A stretch of DNA of 64,000 nucleotides, taken from assembly GCA_007922195.1 (NCBI GenBank), contig ML682038.1, positions 2,822,078 through 2,886,077 of the forward strand, given 5' to 3'. Under the pieces are notes generated by a model. That model was not told the DNA's origin and made no database searches. It saw nothing but the letters and a program-made list of their open reading frames with translations. Of this stretch, positions 13,301 to 24,548 are shown piece after piece. The number at the start of each line of letters is the position of its first letter. The stretch's first letter is position 1. The position numbers were made by a program, and so were the translations under genes. Source of the DNA: Podocnemis expansa. Its lineage: Eukaryota; Chordata; Testudines; Podocnemididae.

Positions 13301-13621
13301 GGAAGGTCTACGCTACAAAATTAAGACCACCTAAGTTATGTGGACAAAGAGCCACTGCAGTAATTGAATTGGTTTTATATGTTCACATATCTTGCTCCTT
13401 GGCAGTGCATTTTGTCATCAGGAGCACTTGGTGGCATTTAACTGCCATTGTGAGATGGTTTGTGAAAGGCAGAAAAAGTTAATGTAAACAATGCAATACC
13501 ATACTGATGCTGTATTGATCTAGCTACATTGACTTAAGTGCTACATTGACTTAAAACACTACATCTCTTGAGGAGGTGGAGTTAATTCGGTGTAGTAGGT
13601 AAGTTATATCAATGAGAATTA

Positions 13622-14884
13622 CCATATATAATCAGGTGTAAGCTGATCCAGGCACAAGCTGACACCCCAATTCTGAGCCCAAAAAGAAGCTAAAATTGGT
13701 GACCCAGGTATAAGCCGCGGTCCCCTTTTGGTCTTGGCCCCTAAACCCCCACCCACTGCTGCTGGCTTCCTCTGGAGTTTGACAGCTTCCCTACCCCAAA
13801 ATCTCTGCTGCTGCTTTTCCCTTGCCCCCTCGCTGTCTGTTCCTCACACCTGCTTCCACCGGCTCTGCCCTTTCCTCATTTCCCTCACCCCTGCTGCCCC
13901 CCCCACTGCTGCCCCCTGCTCACTTCTCATTTACCTCTCTGTTGCCCCTTGCTGTGCCCTTTCCTCACTGTTGCCCCCTTGCTCCCACCTGCTCTGCCCT
14001 TTCCTCACTGCCGTCACCCCTGCTGCCCCCTGTGCTGCCCTTTCCTCACTGCTACCTGCCTGCTCGCTTCAGTTTCCTGCTGTTGCCCCCCTGCTCCTCC
14101 TGCTGCCCCCTGCTCTGCCCCTTTCTCACTGCTGCTCTCTGCTCCTCCTACTGCTGCCCCCTACTCCACACTTCCCTCACTGCTACCTGCTGCCCCCCTG
14201 CTCTGCCCTTTCCTCACTGCTGCCCCCCTTCTCTGCCCCTTCCCCACTGCTCCTCCTGCTGCCCCCGGGCTCATCACTGCCGCCCCCCCCTACTCTCTTC
14301 TCAGTTTGGTGCTGTTGCACCCCTGTTCCCCAACACACTTTTCCTCTCACCCCCCCCCCCAAGCCCTGCTGCTGCTCTTCCCAGCCTGCCAGGCACCCCT
14401 CCCACCCAATCCCCGGTCCCTGTTGCTGCTTCCCTGGGCTCCCCAAAAACCCTGGGTCCTCCTGCTGCTTTCCAGGACTCCCTGAACCCCCCACCCCAGT
14501 GCCCGAGCCCTGCTGCCCCTTCCCTGGTCTCCCTGACCCCCCCCCCCAAACCCTCCCAGCTGTCCCATCACTTTCCTCGACTCCCCAACCCCCGGTCCCT
14601 GCCACTGCTTCCCTGAATCCCCCCCTCAATGTCCAGGCCGACCCCACCCCGGGTCCCCTTACTTGTTCGCTCCAGATGCCGGGGTCCCCTCCTCACTCCA
14701 GCCCCAGCCCCCGCTGACTGCCCAAGATGGCCGCCGGCAACACTAGGGCTCCGGCCTGCCACCTGGTCTGGGAAACTCTTGGGATGGTCTGTCTACCGTA
14801 TTCTCTTGAGTAGAAGCTGAGAGCCTGTTTTGAAGCCAATTTTCAGGCACGAAATTTTCGGCTTATACGCAGCATGATATACGG
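13622..14884. mobile_element. TA-flanked DNA transposon with a C-rich minisatellite core
   Basis: The ends CCATATATAATCAGGTGTAAGC and, read on the other strand, CCGTATATCATGCTGCGTATAAGC form an imperfect inverted repeat. Both are bordered by TA (13620-13621 and 14885-14886), as expected of Tc1/mariner or pogo-type insertions. Most of the 1.26-kb interior is the C-rich repeat at 13720-14720. A second inner end-like motif (TACCGTATTCTCTTGAG) at 14796-14812 suggests an internal rearrangement. The superfamily is inferred only from the TA duplication. Confidence 0.66.
13720..14720. repeat. C-rich minisatellite (GCTGCCCCC / CCCTTTCCTCACTG motifs)
   Basis: Irregular tandem copies of motifs such as CTGCTGCCCCCTGCT and GCCCTTTCCTCACTG recur (for example 13956, 13996, 14037 and 14205). 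Unit length varies from about 35 to 60 bp. The block is open in several frames on both strands because C- or G-rich DNA lacks stop codons. The 329-codon plus-strand frame at 13728-14717 is therefore read as an artefact; its product would be a Pro/Leu/Ser/Cys-rich low-complexity chain with no domain. Confidence 0.8.
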
Positions 14885-14989
14885 TACATTTCAGTATAGT
14901 TGCTTACAGAGCTAGGTTGACATTAGCTGCCTTAGGTTGACCTATCTGTAGTGTAGACCAGGTCTCAGAAATTAGCAAATGTAAAAAGT

Positions 14990-17390
14990 TGCCGATTCCA
15001 CTTTAATTGTACCCATGCTTGGTAGAGCTAAACGATCGTTGCTGCATTTAGTGCTGAACTAACCCCATGGGCTAACTTCTTAGCTCTTTCATTTCCCTAA
15101 CTTGAGTGATTAGCTTCTTTTAACATTAACTGTAGTAATTTTAAGGATTGCTTGTAACCACAGTAAGTAAAACACTTTCAGAAGATGACTTTAAGTTGCT
15201 AAGTCTCAAATGTAAATCATTTGTTAATCAATGTGTTTGAGTACCTTTACTCGATTTACACATTCACTGGTTTTAAGTGCAGTTTTTAATTCCCTTGTCT
15301 TCAGACTTGTTTTAAAACAACATTCTAAAAAATTACTAATCCTAATCCTTTTAAATACATTTTTCAGTATAGAACGTAAAACATGATATATGCATATGTT
15401 GGTTTGGTGGGGGAACAGATCAAAAGATAATCTGTGTATTTGAGAGTATCTAGACAAGAAATACTGTCCATATTGTGGTATAGAAGAACATCAGAATTTT
15501 TCTTACAAGCCTGACATCCTCTTTCTTTCCCAAAGGGTTATAATAAGGCTATATAAACATACCTGGCTGTGAAATTTGTCCCAGACTTAGGTAATTTTTT
15601 ATGCACAGTCCTTTAGCGTCTGAAAATAAATGGCAGAATTGTATCAGTTCAGGTTTTTCGCATTGTTTCATTCCATGTTACGGTGCTTGAAAGTGTGACA
15701 TTCTTAGCTGCATCCTTGGAGCTGCGAGGTATGGCATGAAATGTAGCTTATAGAAATAGACAGCTCATTGGTGGAGTGGTGTATTTTTAAAAAACAAAAC
15801 AAAAGAACCCTAGAATATTTTACTAACAACATTATTTAAACCATGTATATTAGATGCACGGTGTTACGTAAAGTCAGTATTATAATTGTGACACAAAGGA
15901 AAAGGAGGAAATTCAAACGTAATTCTCTCTTACTCATAAATTCATCCTGTTTTCTCCATCTGTTTTGACTGTGGACTTCCTTTTGTCATTTTGCCACAAC
16001 AGTTACTAAATTATGTCATTGTGGTGTCAAAGTATACCTATTTTTAAGCCCTATGTGTAAGGCACTTAAAACTTCAATAAAACCACTACACTAAAGTTTC
16101 TTATGCCTACTAGCCCATAGGTTCCTTACCTCTGTTGCATATCCTTAAAAAGAAAGAACCCTCTTCCTCCACGCACACTCTAACGTATTTTTCTACTTGT
16201 TTTTTTAATCCAGTTTAACTGTCATTTATATTCCCTGCATTGCTTCAATAACTTATTTTTTAAAATTTCCAATGGTTTTGTTATTCATTGACAAGTGTCC
16301 TTTACTTCTTGGAAGAGAATTGGTCCAGCATGGCATTATTTGTTACTCATTAGTCTTATATCACAGTGAAAGTAAGCATTATAGATGCATGCATTGAAAT
16401 ACAATGTAAACCCAGTTAGAATGGATTATTCATTCTACCAGCATCTCTTCAGTATTCATCTTTGGGAATCTAAGCATTAGATGTGGCCTGTATGGACTTT
16501 CATATTCTGCTCTCTTCCTTATGCACGTCTTGAGATCTCTGTAAGTGTTCAGTTTGCTGGGGATGTGAAATGTAATGCCAATGTACCATACTTTAAAAAA
16601 AAAAAAAAAAAAAAAAAGTGTGGACTATTGTATTTTGATGGAGATTTTGTATATAAAGATAAAAAATTTAGTTACAATTCCAATTACAATACGAGACAGT
16701 CAACTATTTTACTTCTCAGACAGAGTACATTCTAACTGTCTAACATTAGCTAGGTAACTAATTCTATCTCAAATGGGCACTTCAGAGAAGAGAAATAGGA
16801 TGAGTAATATTTAAAATATCTTATATTTACTACTACTAAGTACCTACAACTATGGCAGTTTCTTTTAACTTAGCAATATGCTGGGAGCTGAATCTGAAGC
16901 AAAGCAAGCACTTCTTTAAAAAGTTACAGTATCTTCCAAATAAAATGTGAAATACATGGTATAAGCACAAACATGCATTACAAGGAGCTACACTTTAGCA
17001 ACAGGGAAAGCGACTGCTGTGTAAAAATTGTGAAGTGTTCTGGGACAGAGATGAAATATTTTCTAAGCTGAGTGCTCTGAAGAGCTGTGACTATGGATTC
17101 TTTTCACCTGGAAAGTAATTCAGGGAACTCAGGAAGCGGACCTGACAGAAATCTTTTGATTCTTTCCCTTTTACCAGAACACATTTTTAGTAACTTTTCT
17201 TTTTTTTGTGTTTGTCAGTAAGGTGGCAGGCACAGTGCTACTTTTGACAAATTGTTAACCTTTCCTTCAGTTCTGCTTTGGTTTATGGCTAGTGTCCCAA
17301 ATACAATCATGGTTACAAGAAAGTTTTGTTCATAACCCATAATATACTTAACAGGGAGAAATTAATAGGATTCTATTACCGTGACTTCAT
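14990..17390. other. Unique AT-rich non-coding sequence
   Basis: No gene or transposon was recognised. A run of 23 A at 16595-16617 is the only simple repeat of note. Confidence 0.5.
16595..16617. repeat. Poly(A) mononucleotide run, A23
   Basis: Twenty-three consecutive A follow CTTT. No retroposon body is recognisable upstream. Confidence 0.9.
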
Positions 17391-17399
17391 ATTTAAGAT

Positions 17400-17895
17400 A
17401 GACCATGACAGCTCCTAGGTGCCAGGTTGCCTCAGCACCTAAGGGTGCTGCAGGCTCCTCCTCACCCCCCCTGCTCCCGCACAGAATGCCCTGAAAAGCC
17501 ACTGCCAGTGGCTCTTTCGGTGGTGGAAGAGGGGGAGTGACAGTGCTCTCTCTAGCCACCACCGCTGTCTCTCTCTCTTTCCCTCCCAGCTCCCCCTTCC
17601 CGCCCCCCAAGAGCTGCTGGCAGTGGCTTTATTTCAGCAGTGGGGGAGGGAAGTTTCTTTTGGTGGTGAGATGAAGGATCCTCCCCTTGCCACTGAAAAA
17701 GAGCCACTACCAGTGGCTCTTTCTATGGCATCAGCCATGGGGGAGAGACAGCAACAGCACTTGTCCCTTCCAGCCATACTGCCCCCCCTTACCCCAGCAC
17801 TGCTAAAAGAGCTCCCAGCAGTGGCTTTTTTTTGGCAGCAGGGGAGGGGCTTGCTGCCAAAAGGAGCTGCGATTGGGGGGGGGGGGGGAGGTTCT
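17400..17895. repeat. GC-rich degenerate tandem block (about 90-115 bp units)
   Basis: The core CAGTGGCTnTTT followed by a G-rich GGGGGAGnGnnAG-like segment appears four times, starting near 17506, 17620, 17710 and 17818 (spacings about 114, 90 and 108 bp). The block ends with 14 G at 17875-17888. It could be the interior of a DNA transposon, as in the hATs at 29256 and 38724, but no terminal repeats were found. Confidence 0.55.
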
Positions 17896-17899
17896 CTGC

Positions 17900-20200
17900 T
17901 GGAGCTCTAGAGGTGCTGAAATATTTGGGCAGGCCTCTAGGTGTCTGGCAGGTGTGTTGAGGCCTGGTTTAGGATCCTTTGCAGTTGCTCTAGGTTTAGG
18001 ACACAGGGAAGGGTGCTCTGTACACAAGTACTGGGTCTTGTTGGCAGCAACTTGAAAACCCCTTGGCAAAGTAATGGCAGAGAACCTAGTGTACAGAACA
18101 TGATGCTTTGTGGTAACGTGTTGTGATTTAGGAGCAAAGATTTGTAGAATGTATTACTTTAAATCCATAGGCTGGACAGGGAAGAGTTTCAAGCTCTATA
18201 TATAGTGAGCTAGTGAATCTAGTAAACAGTACTTAAAGAAGGGGGTGAAGTACTCAGCCCTTGGATTAGAAGGATGAATGCTAGTTCGTAAGCCTGTATG
18301 ATTTAAAATGAGAGCAGCAAAAAAGAGTGGATAACATACACGTTTAAAATAAAACAATCTGGACTTTTGTTGTCCCAACAGCTGCAAAAATTGTACTGTG
18401 ATGGCATGATTCAAGGTTGATATTGTGGGATACTAGCTTATTAAACAGGCATTTTGTCTTTTCATAGGTGTCTAGAAAGGTGGAGTCTTTATAGACTAGC
18501 TGACTAAATCAGCATCATTGAACCTTTAATTAGTTCTTGGACATCGTTGTCTTGGCTAATGATTCTGTGTAGAAAATGGCATCAAATTATATGAAGGGAG
18601 TCTGGACAGAATGTATAAGTAGATAAAGTAAATGCTGAACTATTTTCACCATCTCCACTGTATCTTAAAAGTGGGCATTGGCAGGTGGAAGTGAAATTTT
18701 TAAAATACAGAAATAATTTGTCTGGAAACGAGAACAAAGCTGTCTTTTCTGTTGCTTCTGTTATCTCTAGGTTTATAAATAGGTAGAAAGGGGAAAAAAA
18801 GAAACTTGGAATCTAACTTTATAGGTCTCTGTTTGCTTCTGTACAAATGTGGAATGTTCCTTTTTTAGGGACAGAAGCAGTCTTGTATTTATTTGACCAG
18901 TGCCTCTGTCAAGTTCACTCAGTCCTGACTAGGTCAGTTAAGTAATACAAATAATGATCAGCTTGTTAAATTCAAATCTTCAGTAATTGAGAAGCTGCGA
19001 GAACTCTGCATCAGGTTTTTTTAAAAATTATTTTAAAATCATGGTTTGACACTTTGAAGCTCTGAGTGTTAGGTTTGAATTTTTTTTTTAAAAAAAAAAG
19101 ACTTGCTTCATATGCAAGATTAGCAACTTTGTAAATCAGTGTGAGAATTTTAAGATTTGTGCTCGCTTGACCCCAATGATCTTGCCTTAAGAAGAAGATT
19201 CCTGATCATGGTTGCATGTATACATACCTTGTATTACTCATGTAAAAGACAGTTTAACTTTTAATTTTCAAGTGGGCAACTTTGATAGGTTAAAGTCTGA
19301 ACTAACTTGAATCCAAAACTTGAGCCTAGCTACTTAACTTTACTTACATTTTCACAGAGTAGATGCTTGTCTCTTCTTTGTGATTCTGGTTGAAATTCCG
19401 CATGTGGTATAACAGTGGCTTCTATTGTATTTAGTTTATTTTATTACTAAAAAGCAAAGTGGTGGGAGCCTCGGATGAAAAGTATCAACAAACTGTTCTT
19501 AATTCTTAAAGGCTGAATTCCTGCTGTATTTTTTTTCCTTGTCCAGTATAACTGTTGATATGTCTGAGATAGGCAGATGTTTGGAAACATTAGATTAATT
19601 ACATTTACTCCTTACTGAGATCTCCTCATTCCAGAACTCAGTCAAGGCTGGGCTTTAGTGGATGATAGAAGAAGTGAGAGTTTGGGGTTTATTTTGTTCA
19701 AACATGGCCATCAGGTAGATAGCAGTCAGAGGGGCTCTTCATATAACTTCAGCTCAGATGTAGCTATGGATGCACTGGCACTTCATTTATGGACTTATTG
19801 ATACTGTTGTGTGCTCTTGGTGTCCCTTCACTAGTACTGTCCTGGCAGAATTCACCTTGAAACAAATCTCTCCTCTTCAAGTCTGGGGTCCTCTTCTGTC
19901 ACCAAACTTGCATTTGGGTATGACACCAGGAAAAAATGAGAGCAACAATCTTAACCCCAGCATTTGTCCTTCCTCTTCTTAGTAACAGACAACACCTGAA
20001 ACAATCTGCCTGGTGTTCATATAGCAGAAGATTACTTGAGGCTCACCCTCCATGTAAAGGGCAGGGAGGAGCATATAGGTAATTATTGAGATCGGGTAGT
20101 TAGCTCAGCTTTAATTTGGTAACTGTGGACTTCTTGATTTTAAAGTTCTTGCCATCTGTCCCCAGCACTCTAGCTGACTGCATCTAACTTTTTCAAAGGC
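17900..20200. other. Non-coding stretch
   Basis: No gene or complete repeat was recognised. Short frames at 17803-18137 overlap the GC-rich block and have no family signature. Confidence 0.5.
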
Positions 20201-20204
20201 TCAT

Positions 20205-20299
20205 ACATAAATTCCAAGGCCAGAAGAGCCCATTTAGATCATCTAATCTGACCTCCTGTATAACACAGGCCATAGAAGTTCCCCAAATAATTCCTGGAG
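20205..20299 (-). mobile_element. CR1 LINE 3' fragment
   Basis: Phrases of the type AGATCATCTAATCTGACCTC and TAACACAGGCCATAGAA are characteristic of the 3' end of sauropsid CR1 read on the opposite strand. The fragment stops where a hAT left end begins at 20300. Confidence 0.82.
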
Positions 20300-20470
20300 C
20301 AGGGGTGGGCAAACTTGTTGGCCTGAGAGTCGCATTTGCCTCTTGGTGGGTTGGAGAGAGACAGGGCTGGGAGGGGGGAGCAGCTGTTACACTGTGTCCA
20401 GGGTGCTGCTAGGCCCATGTGGTAGGAGAGGAATGGGGCTGGGAGGTGGGGCATCTGCCATACTGAGGGA
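20300..20470. mobile_element. hAT left end, right end not found
   Basis: CAGGGGTGGGCAAACTTG followed by TTGGCCTGAGAG is a typical hAT terminus. It directly follows CR1 sequence. No matching TTTGCCCACCCCTG is visible before the next CR1 begins, so the element is truncated or rearranged. The interior is GC-rich. Confidence 0.68.
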
Positions 20471-20472
20471 TG

Positions 20473-20760
20473 GCTGAATCATAGAACTGGAAGGAACCAT
20501 GAGAGGTCATTGAGTCCAGTTCTCTGCATTCATGGCAGGGCCAAATATCATCTTGGCGCTCTTTGGGCCATAGTTTGCCTCTCTCTGTCCTAGAGCTTAT
20601 TTTTGGAGACCAACATCCAATCTGCTCTAAAAATTGTCAATGAGGGAGAATCCACCACAACCCTTGATGAACTATTCCAGGGGGTTCACTTTGGAAGGTC
20701 AGTGCTATGTGAAGAAGCAGCAGTGTGGTACTTTCTTCATTCCCTATCTGAATAAACCTG
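20473..20760 (-). mobile_element. CR1 LINE 3' fragment
   Basis: ATCATAGAACTGGAAGGAAC, GAGAGGTCATTGAGTCCAG and, further on, GGGAGAATCCACCACAACCC match the antisense of the CR1 3' end. The two parts look drawn from different CR1 subfamilies, so this may be two fragments joined near 20560. Confidence 0.8.
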
Positions 20761-21095
20761 AGCAGAATAAGAATCAGTGTTTTGCCCCAGGTGGCGGTGC
20801 AGCGGAAGAATCACTAAATGCAAGTGCAGTTGTATTCTGTGAGCTTCTCCATTAGAACAGCTGTTAAAGTGAAACAGGGTGGGATTCTCACAATGCTGAT
20901 GCTACGTTTTAATCTTTGTACACCTTTTCCAAAATGCCAATCAGACAATTGAGAAAATAACACAACTATAGTGTGGTTCCACAGATTGTCATTCACCACT
21001 GAGCTCTGCCTTTCGCCTTCCTGCTGCTGCACCCAGTTGTAGTCTTAAAAACAGGTGGTTTGTGGTTTACATAGACTGTCTGGTCTTGTTCTCTT

Positions 21096-21169
21096 CAAGG
21101 AGTTGTGTGGCACTTTAAGACTAACAGATTTATAAATCTGTTAGTCTTAAAGTGCCACACAACTCCTTG
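21096..21169. repeat. Perfect 74-bp palindrome (37-bp arms, no spacer)
   Basis: Every base of 21096-21132 is complementary in reverse to 21133-21169; the centre reads GATTTATAAATC. As single-stranded DNA or RNA it could form an uninterrupted hairpin. It forms the 5' part of the retroposon insertion above. Confidence 0.97.
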
Positions 21170-21219
21170 TTGTTTTTTTTACTGGACTAGACTAACATGG
21201 CTATTCCTTTTGAAATTGA
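21096..21219 (+). mobile_element. 5'-truncated retroposon with a fold-back 5' end
   Basis: An 11-bp direct repeat, CTTGTTCTCTT, flanks the insert (21085-21095 and 21220-21230), as in target-primed retrotransposition. Read on +, the 3' part (ACTGGACTAGACTAACATGG, CTATTCCTTTTGA) matches the tails at 4861 and, on minus, 57019. The 5' part is a perfect palindrome (21096-21169) in which the 37-bp GTTAGTCT...CCTTG segment is present once inverted and once direct. The family is common in reptile genomes as I recall it, but I cannot name the parent LINE. No coding capacity. Confidence 0.8.
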
Positions 21220-21231
21220 CTTGTTCTCTTC

Positions 21232-24087
21232 TTCTCCCTCCAGTCCGTAGCAGTTTGGAACAAGGGGTGTTTGAGTTTGAGCACAGGCTAGCTAGATTCA
21301 GTATGAAATTGGAATTGCCTCCATATTGGTGCCAGAGGTTCCACAGAAGAAACATAGTGTGCCTCCTCTTCCGATTAGCTGGAAGGGGGAATAATGCTGT
21401 TTCCTGTGAGGATGCTACCCTTTGTACACTTCTTGGGGACCCACTTTTCAAAACACATAGGAAAAGTCCATATAATCTTGGAATTATTTTCACAGTGTCC
21501 CTCATCTGTCTACATGCTGTGAATCACTTGCAACGCAACCATTTCTGAATGCATTCCAATTTAATAATGATTCTATCTTTCACTATGTTGTTGACTTTAA
21601 TTTATTCTGTTTTTAAATGTTGTGGTGGTTTACCACCAGGTTTAGAATAGCATTTTGGAATCAGCCAGCTTTCAGGAAAGATGGTATAGATCTGACTCGT
21701 ATGGTGATTTTCAACATCAGTAACATTAAAATGATAGCTGTCACTTCAATTATTACTGGGGCAACAGTAATTTTTTTCTTATCTTCGGCTGCGGTAGGTA
21801 GAAGGCTAATTTTTTTCAATTATTCTTTAATATTTATATTACATTGATTCCCAGAGGCCCCAGTCATGGTCAGTGCCTTCTTATAGCAGATGTGGTACAA
21901 ACAGTGAAGTACCTACAGTCCCTGCACCAAATAGCTTAGCATATAAGATATGCCATCTTTGTATGAAAAGCAATAAACAAGAAACAAGTTCATGAATGAA
22001 TAAAGATCAATATTCTCTGCATTTATTTATTTATTCCCAAACTACTTGTTCATATAGAGTATTGTTGTTGTTGCTTAATACTTGTAATACTTGTAATGTC
22101 ATGTAGAAGTGTTATAATGTAAAGTGTTTGCTCCCAAACATAGGAACAAAAATGTAGTTGTTCAGTTGTGCTTACGATTAAGTTACTAAGCCTTAAGTCT
22201 ATCTCCTTATTTTTATTTTATTTTATTTATTTGTTGTCTGTGTTTCTGAATGTCTGGTTAAACTTGGTTTCACTTATATTGAGACTATTTAAAAAATATA
22301 CCTGTTAAATAGAAAGTCACTCTTAAAGGCAAATATCTTCTTCATTGTTCTTGGATATTTACTATATGATCCCCAGAATGATTTACATAGTACGCTTCAT
22401 TGTACATCTAAAATATGATTTTAGTGATGGTGAGAGTTAATCTTTGGTAATGTCACTTGCTTTCACTTCCTTTAAAGAAAATGTTGAACTCACAGACTTT
22501 AAGACCAGAAGGGATCATTATGATCATCTAGTCTGATTTCTTGTATAGTTTCCTTGGTGGGCTCTTCAAGAAATGTGTCTCAATAGCCTACTCAGCTGAA
22601 ATTTTTTACTAGAAACATAGACTGCTACAGTGGATTGGACCAATGATCTTTCTAATGGACAATTTTGATATAAAGTTTCAAATACTGAAGAGTAATTGTG
22701 GCTTTGGCTGTAATTTGCTTCTACTTAAAGAAAAGTTCAAAGCACAAAAATAGAACTGACCATAATAAAAGGGGAAACCAATGTCTACCTTTCAATTAGA
22801 AGTGAGTAATTTCATCACATGTGCACAAATGAACCCACCATGTGAGGTGACTTATGTGACCCTGTTCATCTTTGTTGTTTGTTCTTACCTTCCCATTAGT
22901 CACAAAACAAGTAGTAGTCACCCTGTTTTGATGTTTTGACCACATTTAGTGGCTGCTGTATACGAGGGAGCAGCTTTCTGTGGCATGCTATTCTATTCTA
23001 TTGTGTATTAGCATGAAGCTCAGTGGTGATACACTGAAGATCAGGATTCAGATCCAGGTGATTTCTTGATAGTGTAGAAGATACACATGATAGAATTGGT
23101 AGAGTATTTTAAAGAAACAAGTACATTACACAAAATCTACTTTCAGGATTGCAAACTCAGGCACTATGAAGTTAGAAAAAAAGTTCATGCAATCTTCATT
23201 CTGTTTCCTCATGCTTAAGCATGGTATAGTCTCTTTCATTACATGATGATGTCTTTTCAACGGGTCCTCTGCCCCAGTGTCTAGGGTAAATGTTCAGGGA
23301 ATGAGGCAGCCATTCAGTATTTATTTACATTCAGTATGTAACCTTTTTTTCTTCTTCCCATTAAAACACACCAGAAATAAATTTAATTTTCAGGGGCCTT
23401 TCTGTGGCACACTATTAACTGTACATTTCAGCTGGTGGCAGAGCCTGGTTCAGGACTTGGAACCTCCTCACTCCCAGGCCTCCGCTATTTCCTTCAAGCC
23501 AGCCTGTTCTGTGCCAGAGTGACATTTGCCACTGATGTCAGTTGCAGTTACAAGTGCTCACTATTAGGCTGAAGATGTTCACCTAGAAATGTACCTGGCC
23601 ATGAAAATTAGTGGGCATTTGAATACTGTGTGATTGGCTAAGAAATAAGGATGGGAGGGAATAGCACGTTCTTCCCCTAAGTGGTGTTCTGCTGCCAATG
23701 CAAGGTTAATTACAATTCCACCCTTTCTTGATGAAATCTTTTCTTTCATGCATGTGCCTCATTCTCTCTACATCTTTGAACTTCTACAGCAAGTAAGAGT
23801 ATGGGTACTATGGACAACAGTCTCATTTACTGTGCAACCTTGATTCATTCAATGAGCATTACCCGTCCTGTGCTCTGAATGAGAAGGGGGTGCTGCATGG
23901 GAAGAAAAGTCTATGATGAGGTAAGTAAAAGCTCTAGAGCATACATGTACACAAGGGGTAGCTAAATTAAGATTTCACAGGCAACCTTCATTCTGACTTT
24001 CCCTAATTTTTTGAGTTACTGAATTTGTGAAGTTCGTATTGTCTTTAATGACTGCTTTTATATTTAAAATATAGCTGTGTTCTAAAA
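21232..24087. other. Mostly unique non-coding sequence
   Basis: No gene was supported. A plus-strand frame covering 21105-21548 (147 codons) begins inside the retroposon and has no recognisable domain, so it is not called. One CR1 scrap lies at 22495-22580. Confidence 0.5.
22495..22580 (-). mobile_element. CR1 LINE 3' end fragment
   Basis: AAGACCAGAAGGGATCATTA and GATCATCTAGTCTGATTTC are the antisense of the conserved CR1 3' terminus. The copy is short, as expected for a 5'-truncated LINE insertion. Confidence 0.82.
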
Positions 24088-24095
24088 ATCTAGAC

Positions 24096-24537
24096 CAGGC
24101 GTGGCCAAACTGTGGCTCGGGAGCCACATGCGGCTCTTGAATGAAAAATTGTGGCTGCTGGAAGAAAGTCAGCAAATCAATTTAGGAAAGCAGCCCCAGC
24201 CTAGGAGTTCAGGAGGGGGTCGGGATGGTGGGGAGAAGTGCGGCATGGTTGGGATTTTAAAAACTCACCACTAGCCTGCAGTCTTCTATATCGAGCAGTA
24301 GCTAAGTTTTTACTGTATAGGCCTAATTTTCATGGTAATCTTAAATAATTACTAGAATCTGATGTTAGTAGGATCGATATTTAGCCTCTTTTTACAATAA
24401 AATTAAAGTGTGCAATGAATTTTAAACTTAGTAATTTTGGAGTAGGTAAAAGTATATGGCTGTATGCCTCCGCAGCTCTCGAAGGTTTAATAATCAACTT
24501 GTGTGGCTGTTGAGTTCCATAAGTTTGGCCACCCCTG
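24096..24537. mobile_element. Non-autonomous hAT, family B, copy 1
   Basis: The ends CAGGCGTGGCCAAACTGTGG and AAGTTTGGCCACCCCTG are inverted repeats. Identical 8-bp duplications, ATCTAGAC, flank it (24088-24095 and 24538-24545). The internal phrases ACTCACCACTAGCCTGCAG and TTTTGGAGTAGGTAAAA are shared with the longer copy at 29256-30177, so this is a shorter deletion derivative of that family. Confidence 0.94.
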
Positions 24538-24548
24538 ATCTAGACATT

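Larger units (their letters stand above)
13301..14967. mobile_element. Harbinger-like DNA element, split by a second DNA element
   Basis: The left end reads GGAAGGTCTACGCTAC and the right end reads GTAGTGTAGACCAGGTCTCA, an inverted pair of the TGTCTACACTA type also seen at 42727 and 44623. Host parts lie at 13301-13621 and 14885-14967; everything between is a later insertion (13622-14884). The host part carries no recognisable coding sequence. The target duplication is not certain; TTA/TAA at 13297-13300 is the likely left copy. Confidence 0.68.

Noticed and set aside
13728..14717. A 329-codon open frame, the longest in the window
   Set aside because: It runs through a C-rich minisatellite that is open in several frames on both strands, encodes only Pro/Leu/Ser/Cys low complexity and lies inside a transposon.
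21105..21548. A 147-codon plus-strand open frame with a splice-like CTCCCTCCAG before 21243
   Set aside because: It begins in the retroposon palindrome, the downstream part has no recognisable domain, and a single acceptor-like motif is not evidence of an exon.
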